Below, piece by piece: positions 18,114 to 27,114 of a stretch of 64,000 nt of DNA. The notes under the pieces were generated by a model, which did no database searches, was not told the DNA's origin, and was given only the letters and a program-made list of their open reading frames with translations. Within the stretch, counting starts at the first letter, position 1, and the number at the start of each line of letters is the position of its first letter. Source of the DNA: Gluconobacter albidus (GTDB taxonomy: Bacteria; Pseudomonadota; Alphaproteobacteria; Acetobacterales; Acetobacteraceae); contig NZ_BEWL01000008.1 of assembly GCF_002723915.1 (NCBI RefSeq), positions 1 to 64,000 on the forward strand. The letters are read 5' to 3'. The translations under genes and the position numbers were made by a program.

Positions 18114-18578
18114 TTAAGGTGTGTCCTGACTGATCCAGCGTTGAACGACAGGACGGATGGCAAAATTGCTCTGGATGCGGACGACCCCTGGAAGCCGTGA
18201 GAGTTCTTCCTTGTGGATGCGTTCGTAGTCGGCAAGGTCACGGGCGGCGACGTGGAGAAGATAATCGGCTTCACCTGTCATGAGGTAACACTCCCGGACA
18301 TCCGGGCACTCCCGGATGCGGGCTTCGAAACGGCGGAGCGTTTCGTCCGTGAGGCGCTCGAGCGTGATCTGTACGATGACGGTGGTCAGTTTCTGGGCGG
18401 AGCGTTCGTCAATGACTGCGCGGTAGCCGCGGATGATGCCGCGTTCTTCCAACAGGCGCACGCGCCGCAGGCACGCGGATGGAGAAAGTCCGACACGCTG
18501 TGCCAGGTCGGCGTTGCTAAGGCGTCCATCATGCTGAAGGATTCGCAGGATGGATTCGGTGATGCGGTCGAAGATCAT
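18114..18578 (-). CDS. lrp: Lrp/AsnC-family regulator
   Basis: This 154-residue protein has an N-terminal helix-turn-helix (LSNADLAQRVGLSPSACLRRVR) and a C-terminal RAM ligand-binding domain (about residues 65-145). It is divergent from alanine racemase with a 93-bp AT-rich gap carrying imperfect direct repeats of TTATC(C)GGCAG. Lrp-type proteins commonly respond to alanine or leucine and switch on alanine catabolism, so control of the adjacent racemase gene is likely. Confidence 0.92.
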   Translation of the reverse strand: MIFDRITESILRILQHDGRLSNADLAQRVGLSPSACLRRVRLLEERGIIRGYRAVIDERSAQKLTTVIVQITLERLTDETLRRFEARIRECPDVRECYLMTGEADYLLHVAARDLADYERIHKEELSRLPGVVRIQSNFAIRPVVQRWISQDTP

Positions 18579-18671
18579 GGTGGAACTATCGGTCTATTTT
18601 CGCAGTTTCGATCATATATTTTTCGCTTATCGGCAGATTATGCGATTATCCGGCAGGATATTCTAGAGTGT

Positions 18672-19844
18672 ATGGCTGTAGTCTCATCTTTCATGATGAA
18701 CGTATGTTCCGATCCTCTGTGGCCTTCCTCTCGTGCTGGAGCCCGCCTGACGGTGGATCTGGACGCGATTGCTTTCAATTATCGTTATCTTCAGACACTC
18801 GTTGCGGGCGCTTCGTGTGCGGCTGTCGTCAAGGCGGATGCTTATGGGCTGGGTATCGAGCGCGTTGCACCGGTTCTTGAACGCTCCGGTGCCAAAGAAT
18901 TTTTCGTTGCGCATGTTGATGAGGGGATCAGGCTGCGTTCCGTGGTTTCGGCAAAGGTCCGGATTACGGTGTTGCATGGCCCGAGGCCGGATGCGGCGGC
19001 AGAATGCGTACAGTATGGTCTGAGGCCGGTTCTGAACAGTCTCGATCAGATTGCGGTATGGCGCTCGCAATCGGTCAGGGCAGGGAAACCGTTGGAAGCG
19101 GTGCTTCAGGTCGATAGCGGGATGTCACGGTTCGGACTTTCCGACGGCGACCTTGATGTACTGCATGAGGACGAGATGCTCATGGATGGGCTGAAGGTCA
19201 GTCTGGCCATGAGTCATCTGGCCTGTGCGGATGCGCCGGAGCACCCTGCCAATGGCGCCCAGAGGCAGCAGATGCTGAAGATGTCGGCGCGGTTACCGTC
19301 TGCGCCGTTGAGTCTTTCTGCGTCGTCGGGGATTTTTCTGGGGCCGGACTATCATCTGGATGTCGTTCGTCCGGGTGCGGCACTTTATGGAATCGCGCCC
19401 AATCAGACTGGCCCTAACCCCTTGTCTGCGGTTGTCAGGCTTCAGGCTCATGTCCTGCAGATCCGTGAGATTTTGCCGGGTGAGGGTGTGGGCTATGGCA
19501 TGACATATCGTCCCGATCGACCGCGGAAGATTGCCACCGTGGCTGTCGGATATGCGGATGGTTTCTCCCGACATGGGAGCGGGCAGGGCTGTGCGTGGTT
19601 TGAGGATATCTCTCTGCCCATTCTGGGGCGTGTTTCGATGGATTCCCTGATCGTGGACATTTCGGATGTGCCGGAGGGAAGGCTGAAGGCCGATATGATG
19701 GTGGATCTGATCGGCCCGCGGCGCAGTGTGGATGATGTGGCGGAGGCTGCAGGGACAATCGGGTACGAGGTCCTGACGTCTCTGGGGCACCGTTTTTGCC
19801 GGGAATATGTTGGAAATGCAGAAACGTCCCAAAAGGGCGATTGA
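18672..19844 (+). CDS. alr: Alanine racemase
   Basis: This 390-residue PLP enzyme interconverts L- and D-alanine for peptidoglycan synthesis. The PLP lysine is Lys54 in VVKADAYGLG and the second catalytic base is Tyr275 in GVGYGMTY. The C-terminal domain has VGYADGFSR and GRVSMDSLIVD. The start at 18672 (MAVVSS) is chosen from three nearby ATGs (others at 18693 and 18696), because a longer reading frame would run over the lrp gene. Lrp lies divergently, as for the catabolic DadX type. No dadA follows. Confidence 0.94.
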   Translation: MAVVSSFMMNVCSDPLWPSSRAGARLTVDLDAIAFNYRYLQTLVAGASCAAVVKADAYGLGIERVAPVLERSGAKEFFVAHVDEGIRLRSVVSAKVRITVLHGPRPDAAAECVQYGLRPVLNSLDQIAVWRSQSVRAGKPLEAVLQVDSGMSRFGLSDGDLDVLHEDEMLMDGLKVSLAMSHLACADAPEHPANGAQRQQMLKMSARLPSAPLSLSASSGIFLGPDYHLDVVRPGAALYGIAPNQTGPNPLSAVVRLQAHVLQIREILPGEGVGYGMTYRPDRPRKIATVAVGYADGFSRHGSGQGCAWFEDISLPILGRVSMDSLIVDISDVPEGRLKADMMVDLIGPRRSVDDVAEAAGTIGYEVLTSLGHRFCREYVGNAETSQKGD

Positions 19845-19887
19845 CATTCCAGCATGGAAAACAAGATAGACGAACTGAAATCGGACT

Positions 19888-19902
19888 ATGTCATGATGAC
19901 AT
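19888..19902. promoter_or_regulatory. 15-bp palindrome before the Rrf2 gene
   Basis: ATGTCATGATGACAT is a perfect 7-1-7 palindrome 28 bp before the ATG of the Rrf2-family gene, a candidate autoregulatory operator. Confidence 0.5.
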
Positions 19903-19929
19903 CGTCTGTCGTAGCAAATCGGAATTCTC

Positions 19930-20376
19930 ATGTATCTCCGTCGTGACAGAGCTTTGACCGCTGTATCCATCATGCTTGATGTCGCTTTCCATGCGGGGCG
20001 ATCCGGGGTGGTGAGCGGCGCGGATATTGCCCGTCGTGGCGACATGCTGCGGCGGGGGATTGAGCCTGTGTTACAGGGGCTGTCGCGGGCCGGGCTGCTT
20101 GCCAGCGTGCGCGGGCCGAAGGGGGGCTATCGTCTTGGACGGCCACCACGGACCATCACACTGAACGAAATTGTCCGGACTGTGACTGAAGATCCGGATA
20201 TGCCCGAGGAGGGTGTCAACCTTCTGCGGGCCAAGGTTCTTGAGCCGTTCTGGCAGCAGATGGATCAGGAGGTGTCGGAAAAGATGGCGTCCGTCACTCT
20301 GGAGCATCTGCTTCAGAATGCGGAGGAAGCCGGAATGCAGCGTCCCAACCGGGCGCCCATTTCTTTTTCCATATAA
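19930..20376 (+). CDS. Rrf2-family transcriptional regulator without Fe-S cysteines
   Basis: This 148-residue protein has the Rrf2 winged helix-turn-helix (residues 1-80, with DIARRGDMLRRGIEPVLQGLSRAGLLASVRGPKGGYRLGRP). It contains no cysteine, so unlike IscR or NsrR it cannot hold an iron-sulfur cluster by the usual ligands. Cysteine-free Rrf2 proteins include CymR-type regulators of cysteine metabolism. It stands immediately upstream of the sulfite reductase operon, which makes a role in sulfur assimilation plausible. Confidence 0.88.
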   Translation: MYLRRDRALTAVSIMLDVAFHAGRSGVVSGADIARRGDMLRRGIEPVLQGLSRAGLLASVRGPKGGYRLGRPPRTITLNEIVRTVTEDPDMPEEGVNLLRAKVLEPFWQQMDQEVSEKMASVTLEHLLQNAEEAGMQRPNRAPISFSI

Positions 20377-20452
20377 CATTATAAAAAAGTATTTTGAAAA
20401 AACCACAAAATAGGTTTTAGAGGACTGGATATCTTACCATAAGAGATCAATC

Positions 20453-20469
20453 ATTGATCTGGTGTGGTG
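20453..20469. promoter_or_regulatory. 17-bp perfect palindrome before the sulfite reductase operon
   Basis: AGATCAAT-C-ATTGATCT is a perfect 8-1-8 palindrome 116 bp upstream of the DUF2849 gene. It is a candidate operator for the Rrf2 regulator or a CysB-like protein. Confidence 0.5.
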
Positions 20470-20584
20470 AGTTCCATGTCCTTGCTGTTTCCTCTGCTTG
20501 CCGTTTGGAAGTGAGGATGAGGACGCATTCATGACGGGGCCAGCCGCAGGGCAAGGTCCGCATTCGTCAGGAAGGTGAGCGCTG

Positions 20585-20902
20585 ATGAAACGTCCTGTAA
20601 GACTCGAACCCGGTCAGAAGCTGGTTTTGACGGCCAACCGGCTTCTGGACGGTCGTACCGTGTGGTGGCGGGAGGACGGGGCCTGGGATCTTCGGATCGG
20701 GTATGCGGTTTTGCTGGATGCGGACGGGGCTGAGGCAGAGCTGTCCCGGGCGGTGGAAGAGGCCCAGCGTGAAGGGGTTGTCGGGGTCTATGATACGGCA
20801 GTTTTACCTGTTGTTCCTCCGGAGCCCGTGACTGTTCGTGAAAAAATCCGGGCGCATGGCCCGACCGTTCATCCGGAATTTGCAGTGGAGACCGCACAGT
20901 GA
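20585..20902 (+). CDS. DUF2849 protein of the sulfite reductase operon
   Basis: This 105-residue protein matches the DUF2849 family, small alphaproteobacterial proteins found just upstream of sulfite reductase. Typical features are LTANRLLDGRTVWW near the start and a C-terminal EKIRAHGPT. Function is unknown; an assembly or electron-transfer accessory role for CysI is inferred from constant linkage. AGGAAGG precedes the ATG, and the stop codon overlaps the GTG start of cysI by 4 bp, indicating translational coupling. Confidence 0.85.
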   Translation: MKRPVRLEPGQKLVLTANRLLDGRTVWWREDGAWDLRIGYAVLLDADGAEAELSRAVEEAQREGVVGVYDTAVLPVVPPEPVTVREKIRAHGPTVHPEFAVETAQ

Positions 20903-22572
20903 GCGTTCCTGTCGGCCATTATCAGTATGACCGGATTGACCGGGATTTTCTTCAGGCGCGGATTGCCGAGTTTGAAGGGCAAGTGAAGCGCCGTCTGGAC
21001 GGAACGCTGAGCGAGGACGAGTTCAAGCCTTTGCGGCTGATGAACGGGCTGTATCTGCAGCTTCATGCCTATATGCTGCGGGTTGCCATTCCTTATGGAA
21101 TTCTGGACAGTCGGCAGGTGCGCAAGCTGGGCAAGATCGCCCGGCGTTATGACCGCGACTATGGGCATTTCACGACGCGGCAGAACATCCAGTTCAACTG
21201 GATCCGGCTGGAAGATACGCCGGATATTCTGCGCGAGCTGGCTGAAGTGGACATGCATGCCATCCAGACCAGCGGGAACTGCATCCGCAATGTGACGGCG
21301 GATGAGTATGCGGGCGCGGCGGCGGATGAGCTGGTTGACCCGCGGGTTCATGCGGAAATCCTGCGGCAGTGGTCCACGCTGCATCCCGAGTTCACGTTCC
21401 TGCCGCGCAAGTTCAAGATTGCGATTTCGGGCAGTCCGAATGACCGGGTGGCCGCGCGCTTTCATGATATCGGGATTCTGGCGCGTCCGGGTGAGGATGG
21501 TGCCCCGCTGTTCCGGATTTTCGTGGGCGGAGGACTGGGGCGAACGCCGGTTATTGGCGAAGAGTTGTTTGACAGCGTGCGCGAGGAGCACCTGCTGGCG
21601 ACGCTTGAGGCCATTCTGCGCGTCTATAATGCGCATGGGCGCCGCGATAATATCTACAAGGCGCGGATCAAGATTCTGGTTCAGGCGATCGGGGTTGAGG
21701 CCTATCGCGAGGCTGTCGAGGCGGAGCTCGCCCAGATGGATCTGGAGCGGTATCGGCTGACACCCGAGGCGGTTGCGGCGATCCGGTCGCGGTTTGCCGT
21801 CCCGTTGCTGGAGGCTCCGGCAGATGCGGATGCTGTTCTGACGGAGCAGCGGCGCGCGGATCCGCTCTTTGATCGCTGGGTGCGGAGCAATACGCATGTT
21901 CACCGCGATCCGGGGCATATCATTGCGACTATTTCTCTGAAGCCGGCGGGCGGGATTCCGGGGGATGCGACTTCTGCGCAGATCGGGCGTCTGGCGGATC
22001 TGGCGGATGCGTATTCGTTTGGGGAAATCCGGATCACGCATTTGCAGAATGTGGTTCTGGGGCATGTCCGCAAGGACCGGCTGCGGGAGCTGTGGCTTGG
22101 ACTGTCGGAAGTCGGGCTTGCGGAAGCGAATATCGGGCTGATCGGCGATATCGTGGCGTGCCCGGGGTTGGATTACTGTGCGCTGGCGAATGCGCGGTCC
22201 ATTCCGATTGCCCAGAAGCTGGGGGCGCGTTTTGCGGATACGGCGCTTCAGGCGGAAATTGGGGCGTTGCGGATCAATATTTCGGGCTGCATCAATGCCT
22301 GTGGACACCATCACGCCGGGCATATCGGACTTTTGGGCGTGGACAAGCGTGGAGAAGAATTCTTCCAGCTGACGGTTGGTGGCCAGGCTGAGAATGGTGC
22401 GGCGATCGGGACGATTCTGGGGGCTGCACTTCCGGAAGACGAGACTGTGGATGCGATCGCACGGCTGGTGGACTGTTATCTCGGGCGTCGGGAGAGTGGA
22501 GAGACGTTTCTGGAGACTCTGACGCGTCTGGGGCATGAGCCTTTCAGGGAGGCGGCATATGAAGCTGTTTGA
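20899..22572 (+). CDS. cysI: Sulfite reductase, sirohaem/[4Fe-4S] subunit
   Basis: This 557-residue protein reduces sulfite to sulfide for cysteine synthesis. It has the duplicated ferredoxin-like and sirohaem domains of the nitrite/sulfite reductase family. The [4Fe-4S]-sirohaem cysteines are Cys421 and Cys427 in ACPGLDYC and Cys464 and Cys468 in SGCINACGHHH. RYDRDYGHFTTRQNIQFNW is the N-terminal family signature. The start is GTG at 20899, overlapping the upstream gene. No cysJ flavoprotein gene is present, so the electron donor must be ferredoxin or a protein encoded elsewhere. Confidence 0.95.
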   Translation: MSVPVGHYQYDRIDRDFLQARIAEFEGQVKRRLDGTLSEDEFKPLRLMNGLYLQLHAYMLRVAIPYGILDSRQVRKLGKIARRYDRDYGHFTTRQNIQFNWIRLEDTPDILRELAEVDMHAIQTSGNCIRNVTADEYAGAAADELVDPRVHAEILRQWSTLHPEFTFLPRKFKIAISGSPNDRVAARFHDIGILARPGEDGAPLFRIFVGGGLGRTPVIGEELFDSVREEHLLATLEAILRVYNAHGRRDNIYKARIKILVQAIGVEAYREAVEAELAQMDLERYRLTPEAVAAIRSRFAVPLLEAPADADAVLTEQRRADPLFDRWVRSNTHVHRDPGHIIATISLKPAGGIPGDATSAQIGRLADLADAYSFGEIRITHLQNVVLGHVRKDRLRELWLGLSEVGLAEANIGLIGDIVACPGLDYCALANARSIPIAQKLGARFADTALQAEIGALRINISGCINACGHHHAGHIGLLGVDKRGEEFFQLTVGGQAENGAAIGTILGAALPEDETVDAIARLVDCYLGRRESGETFLETLTRLGHEPFREAAYEAV

Positions 22573-23005
22573 ACTCGGTGAGCGGACCGCGCAGGTCCAT
22601 GACGTACTGGTGACGGTTGGGGAACTGGCGGATCGGGATGATGCGCGGGCTGTTCTGCTGGAGAGTGCGGACGATCCGGCGCTTCTGCGGCCTTATCTGA
22701 ACCGGCTGGATCTTGTGGTGCTGCGGTTCCCGATTTTCAGGGATGGGCGTGGGTTCACGCAGGCCCGGGAGTTGCGGGAATATCTGCGGTTCTCCGGCGA
22801 GATCCGCGCGGAAGGGCATATTCTTCCGGATCAGGCGGCATTTCTGCGCCGGTGTGGGGTCGACAGTGTCGTTCTGCCGAAGAACGGCAATGGGGATCCG
22901 GGGCTTTGGGAGAAGCAGCTTCGGCAGTTTCCGGTTGCATATCAGCGGTCAGTTCTGCCGGAGCGCTCCGCAGGGCCGGGGCTGCGGGTTGAGGAAGCCT
23001 CTTAA
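22559..23005 (+). CDS. DUF934 protein of the sulfite reductase operon
   Basis: This 148-residue protein belongs to DUF934, described as probably involved in sulfite reduction. The family landmarks RFPIFRDGRGFTQARELRE, GHILPDQAAFLRRCGVDS are visible. Its ATG at 22559 lies inside the 3' end of cysI (14-bp overlap), with GGGAGG as ribosome site, so expression is coupled. In most relatives cysH (PAPS/APS reductase) stands between cysI and this gene; here it is missing. Confidence 0.87.
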   Translation: MKLFELGERTAQVHDVLVTVGELADRDDARAVLLESADDPALLRPYLNRLDLVVLRFPIFRDGRGFTQARELREYLRFSGEIRAEGHILPDQAAFLRRCGVDSVVLPKNGNGDPGLWEKQLRQFPVAYQRSVLPERSAGPGLRVEEAS

Positions 23006-24000
23006 CGGGCGCCGAACCAGCCGCGTCTCCAGAACCAGAGCAGAGGCAGGATAACCGACAGCCCCATCAGAATCAGGCTGTAGGGGTAGCCGTATTTCCA
23101 TGACAGTTCGGGCATGTCGTGGAAATTCATGCCGTAGATACCTGCGATCAGGGTTGGCAGGATGCCGATGGCGCTGACGACGGTCAGGACCTTCATACCG
23201 TCATTTTGTTCGATGCTGATGAAGCCGAGTGTGGCGTCCAGAAGGAACTGGACCTTGTTGACGGTCTGGGCATCGAAATCGTTGAGGGACGCAATGTCCC
23301 GCCCTGCGACCTTGATGCGGGTTTTCAGGGCCTGCGGCTCACTCTCGGTTCTGTCACCGAGATAGATGAGGACGCGGTCGAGGCCGAGCAGGCTGTCGCG
23401 GATCATGGAGGCGAGGTCGCCGCTGTGACCGAGGCGGCGGAGGGTCTCGCGCAGCATTTCGGCGGCCCTGGCCGGATCGCGGGGGCTGCCGGTACTGAAA
23501 ACGCGTTTGGAGATGGCGTCGAGGTCCCGGCCGAGACCTTCCAAGATGTCGGCGAGGCGATTGATGACTTCCTCGATGATTTCAACGAGGATTTCGTTGG
23601 CGGAAGGATTGCCCTTGGCGGGATCACGTTCGGCCTGACGGCGACCAACGATGTCGAAGCCATAATAGTCGGTATAGCGGACCGTGATGAGGTGTCTGTC
23701 TGTCAGGACGAAGCCGATGGGCAGGGAAAAGGCCGTATTTTCCTCTCGCCGGACGAGAGGGGTCGAAAGATAGAGGGTGCCATCCTGTTCGTGGTGGCGG
23801 GAGGAGCTTTCGATTTCCTCAAGCTCGTTCCGGCGGGGAATATGGGTGTTGAGGGCTTTTTCTGCGCGGGCGACCTCGTCGAGAGTCGGGTTGATGAGGT
23901 CGAGCCAGACCGCGTTGGAGATATCGACGTCCGGTCCGGTTTCCCGGGCCGGAGCGCCTGCGGGGCGCACGAGGAACATCAGGCGGATCCTTGGGGGCAA
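23002..24000 (-). CDS. corA: CorA-family magnesium transporter
   Basis: This 332-residue protein has a large cytoplasmic N-terminal domain and two C-terminal transmembrane helices. The pore signature Gly-Met-Asn is at residues 290-292 (YGMNFHDMPEL), followed by the basic tail WFWRRGWFGAR. It forms a pentameric Mg2+ (or Co2+/Ni2+) channel in the inner membrane. The stop codon overlaps that of the convergent DUF934 gene by 4 bp. Confidence 0.93.
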   Translation of the reverse strand: MPPRIRLMFLVRPAGAPARETGPDVDISNAVWLDLINPTLDEVARAEKALNTHIPRRNELEEIESSSRHHEQDGTLYLSTPLVRREENTAFSLPIGFVLTDRHLITVRYTDYYGFDIVGRRQAERDPAKGNPSANEILVEIIEEVINRLADILEGLGRDLDAISKRVFSTGSPRDPARAAEMLRETLRRLGHSGDLASMIRDSLLGLDRVLIYLGDRTESEPQALKTRIKVAGRDIASLNDFDAQTVNKVQFLLDATLGFISIEQNDGMKVLTVVSAIGILPTLIAGIYGMNFHDMPELSWKYGYPYSLILMGLSVILPLLWFWRRGWFGAR

Positions 24001-24159
24001 TGGAAAGGCTGTGAGGCTTCCTCATGTCTTGCCTGAGGCGGGATCGCAAGGTCCTGGTCGGGAATTGTTGCGGAACATGCCTGAAAGCGGCGAGACGGAT
24101 GGACGGCAGGGGCTGCTCTTGGTATCGCATTGGAGCCCTGAAGTGGAACCGAGTGCGGT

Positions 24160-25398
24160 ATGACGAACACATCTTCCCCCCTATCTTCCTCTCTGGCCAA
24201 TTCGCTTCGTTCCGGCCCTGACGAACGGGGACGGTTCGGAATTTTTGGTGGTCGCTTCGTTGCGGAAACGCTGATGCCGCTGCTGTTCGAACTGGACGAG
24301 GCCTATCGCGCGGCGCAGGCCGACCCGGCGTTCCGTGAGGAGCTGGACTATTACCTGAAAGATTATGTCGGTCGTCCGAGCCCGTTGTGGTTTGCCCGGC
24401 ACCTGACGGAAGAGCTTGGCGGGGCCAAGGTCTATTTCAAGCGTGAAGAGCTGAACCATACGGGCTCACACAAGCTCAACAACGTCATGGGGCAGATCCT
24501 CGTAGCCCGGCGGATGGGCAAGACCCGGATTGTTGCGGAGACGGGTGCGGGGCAGCATGGTGTGGCGACGGCGACGGTCTGTGCGCTGTTCGGTCTGAAA
24601 TGCACCATTTACATGGGCGCGACGGACGTTGAGCGGCAGAAGCCTAATGTGTTCCGGATGCATCTGCTGGGTGCGGAAGTGAAGCCGGTGACCGCCGGTG
24701 CGGGCACGCTCAAGGACGCCATGAACGAAGCCATGCGCGACTGGGTGGCCAATGTCGCGGATACGTATTTCCTCGTGGGCACGGTGGCCGGGCCGCATCC
24801 GTATCCGGAGATGGTTCGTGATTTCCAGTCCGTGATCGGGGTTGAGACCAAGGAGCAGATCACTCAGGCCGAGGGGCGTCTTCCCGATGTGATTGTCGCG
24901 GCCATTGGTGGCGGTTCGAACGCGATGGGGATTTTCCATCCGTTTCTGGATGATGCGGATGTAAAGCTGATCGGTGTTGAGGCGGCGGGGCACGGGCTGG
25001 ATTCCGGGAAGACGGCTGCGTCCATTTCCCGTGGGCGGCCGGGCGTGCTGCATGGCAACCGGACCTATCTGCTCCAGGACAAGCACGGGCAGATCGAGGA
25101 AGCGCACTCGATCAGCGCGGGGCTTGATTATCCGGGGATCGGGCCGGAGCATTCCTGGCTGAACGATATTGGTCGCGCCGAGTATGTCGGTGTGACGGAT
25201 GACGAGGCTCTTGAGGCGTTTCAGGTCTGTACGCGGACGGAAGGCATTATCCCGGCACTCGAATGTGCGCATGGACTGGCGCATGTCATGAAGATCGCGC
25301 CGGCGATGGCGAAGGATCAGATCATCGTCCTGAATGTCTCGGGTCGTGGAGACAAGGATATCTTTACTGTGGCGCATCATCTGGGAGTGAAGCTGTGA
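24160..25398 (+). CDS. trpB: Tryptophan synthase beta chain
   Basis: This 412-residue PLP enzyme condenses indole with serine to make tryptophan. The PLP lysine is Lys105 in HTGSHKLNN, and the phosphate loop GGGSNAMG is clear. It is coupled to trpA by a 4-bp overlap (GTGA). TrpF, often upstream in alphaproteobacteria, is absent here; a divergent corA gene occupies the space. The ribosome site is weak, and the N-terminal Ser/Asn-rich stretch before RFGIFGG may be shorter in reality. Confidence 0.96.
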   Translation: MTNTSSPLSSSLANSLRSGPDERGRFGIFGGRFVAETLMPLLFELDEAYRAAQADPAFREELDYYLKDYVGRPSPLWFARHLTEELGGAKVYFKREELNHTGSHKLNNVMGQILVARRMGKTRIVAETGAGQHGVATATVCALFGLKCTIYMGATDVERQKPNVFRMHLLGAEVKPVTAGAGTLKDAMNEAMRDWVANVADTYFLVGTVAGPHPYPEMVRDFQSVIGVETKEQITQAEGRLPDVIVAAIGGGSNAMGIFHPFLDDADVKLIGVEAAGHGLDSGKTAASISRGRPGVLHGNRTYLLQDKHGQIEEAHSISAGLDYPGIGPEHSWLNDIGRAEYVGVTDDEALEAFQVCTRTEGIIPALECAHGLAHVMKIAPAMAKDQIIVLNVSGRGDKDIFTVAHHLGVKL

Positions 25399-26207
25399 GC
25401 CGGATCCAGACACGTTTTGCAGCTCTGAAAAAGGAAGGGCGCGGGGCGCTGATTCCGTATCTTCAGGCCTGTGACCCGGATTATGACACCTCGCTGGAGC
25501 TGCTACGGGCGATGCCGGCGGCGGGGGCTGATCTGATCGAGATCGGTGTGCCGTTCTCCGATCCGTCCGCAGACGGACCGACGATTCAGGCGGCGGCGCT
25601 TCGTGGGCTGAAGGCTGGGGCGACGCTGGGGCTGGTGCTTCAGATGGTCCGGGCGTTCCGTGAGACGGACAGTGAGACGCCGATTGTCTTGATGGGGTAT
25701 CTGAACCCGATCGACAGTTACGGTCCGGCGGAGTTCTGTTTCGATGCGGCGCAGGCGGGTGTGGACGGGATTATTGTTGTCGATATGCCGACCGAGGAGG
25801 CAGACCTGCTGGATGCGCATGCGCGGGAAGCCGGGCTGGACATCATTTCTCTGGTGGCGCCGACGACGTCAAATTCCCGTCTGTTTCATGTGCTGCGGGA
25901 TGCGACCGGGTTTGTCTATTATGTGAGCATTACCGGGGTTACCGGTACGAACAGCGCGAGTGCCGCGGATCTGGAGAAAGCGCTGCCGCGCATTCGGGAA
26001 GCGACCAGTCTGCCTGTGGCCGTGGGTTTCGGGATTTCCACGCCGGAACAGGCGCGGACGGCGTCGCAGATCGGGGATGCGGCTGTTGTGGCCTCTGCGC
26101 TGATCAAGACCATGGCGGGTACGCTTGAAGACGGGCAAGCGACGGAGCGGACCGTTCCGGCTGTTCTGGAGCAGCTTGAGGGGCTGGCTGCGGCTGTCAG
26201 AGCTTGA
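25395..26207 (+). CDS. trpA: Tryptophan synthase alpha chain
   Basis: This 270-residue TIM-barrel subunit cleaves indole-3-glycerol phosphate and passes indole to TrpB. The catalytic acids Glu49 and Asp60 ([16 protein letters not shown]) are in the positions known from Salmonella TrpA. The start is GTG at 25395, overlapping the trpB stop codon. Confidence 0.96.
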   Translation: MSRIQTRFAALKKEGRGALIPYLQACDPDYDTSLELLRAMPAAGADLIEIGVPFSDPSADGPTIQAAALRGLKAGATLGLVLQMVRAFRETDSETPIVLMGYLNPIDSYGPAEFCFDAAQAGVDGIIVVDMPTEEADLLDAHAREAGLDIISLVAPTTSNSRLFHVLRDATGFVYYVSITGVTGTNSASAADLEKALPRIREATSLPVAVGFGISTPEQARTASQIGDAAVVASALIKTMAGTLEDGQATERTVPAVLEQLEGLAAAVRA

Positions 26208-26231
26208 TCTTCGGGTCTGAAAGATGTGGTT

Positions 26232-26252
26232 CCGGCAGGCAGGGCCTGCCGG
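26232..26252. terminator. GC hairpin between convergent trpA and HdeD-like gene
   Basis: CCGGCAGGC and GCCTGCCGG form a perfect 9-bp stem with a 3-nt loop. No T-tract follows in either direction, so its efficiency as a terminator is uncertain. Confidence 0.5.
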
Positions 26253-26263
26253 CAAAGGTCTGA

Positions 26264-26827
26264 TCAGGTGTTGTTACGCAGGGACAGTCCGAACAGGGCG
26301 GTTGAGAAGCCTGCCATCAGCAGTTCCACAGCGATGAACATGCCGATCAGCCAGAGGCCGGACCAGGGCAGCGTCATGTAGAGCAGGATGCCGACGAGCA
26401 GTGTAATGAGGCCGCTGAAGGCGAGCATGATCCAGCTTCTGTTGTTGCGATGGCCTCCTGCCCAGAAGGTCCGGGCGAGGCCTGCAAAGATCAGGCAGCC
26501 TGCGAGAATGGCTGTGATGAAGATCGAGCCGGTTGCGGGTTCCTCGATCAGGAGGATACCGCCGAGGATGTAAAGGCCGCCGATCAGCCCGGACAGCCAC
26601 TGGTTCGGGACGGGAAGGCCGCGATGCGCGAAGCTCTGCATGATCTGTGCGACGCCGCCGACGATCATCAGGGCACCAAGGATCACCATGCTGGCGAGGG
26701 TTGTGGCGATGGTATCGAGGGCGGCCAGAATGCCTAGGACGATCAGGAAAGCGCCGAAGCCAATGAACCAGCCGGGCTTGAGGCCCTGGGGATTGGTAAA
26801 CCGAAGGGTTTTGAAACTGTCGGACAT
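26264..26827 (-). CDS. HdeD-like (DUF308) membrane protein
   Basis: This 187-residue protein has six transmembrane helices arranged as DUF308 repeats, as in the acid-resistance protein HdeD of E. coli. The start MSDSFKTL at 26827 is chosen because GGAGAAACCC lies directly upstream; 28 further in-frame codons upstream look non-coding. A role in acid or envelope stress would suit an acetic acid bacterium, but is inference from family membership. Confidence 0.86.
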   Translation of the reverse strand: MSDSFKTLRFTNPQGLKPGWFIGFGAFLIVLGILAALDTIATTLASMVILGALMIVGGVAQIMQSFAHRGLPVPNQWLSGLIGGLYILGGILLIEEPATGSIFITAILAGCLIFAGLARTFWAGGHRNNRSWIMLAFSGLITLLVGILLYMTLPWSGLWLIGMFIAVELLMAGFSTALFGLSLRNNT

Positions 26828-26948
26828 GGGTTTCTCCGTTTGGAAGCGTGGTCTGTTAACAGGGTCTGTAGTGGCTGGTCGGTGTTGGAGGGCCTGCCGG
26901 TTTTGGGACACAACGCGTCATATCGTGGTTCGTATCAGGGAGGATGAC

Positions 26949-27008
26949 ATGTTTTGTATGGTCGGCGGGAGAGATAAGGTGCGGCAGCTGATGGATGGGC
27001 TGGCATAA
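26949..27008 (+). CDS. Possible 19-residue peptide upstream of accD
   Basis: A 20-codon frame (start MFCMVGGRDK, end LMDGLA) has a very good ribosome site, GGGAGGATGAC, directly before its ATG. It ends 106 bp before accD. It may be a leader peptide affecting accD expression or a chance ORF; no homologue is recognisable. Confidence 0.3.
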   Translation: MFCMVGGRDKVRQLMDGLA

Positions 27009-27114
27009 TCGATGGCCTGGCGTTAAAACGCGCCCAGAGAATGTGGCCCTTCGCCGGGCTTTACCCCCTACTCCGTCCTTTGTTCTGAAGGCGGGCAGAA
27101 AGTAATGAGACGAC

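Noticed and set aside
20869-22536. 555-codon open frame on the minus strand, antisense to cysI
   Set aside because: It mirrors a high-GC real gene with clear Fe-S/sirohaem motifs; the antisense product is Arg/Pro/Gln-rich with no domain.
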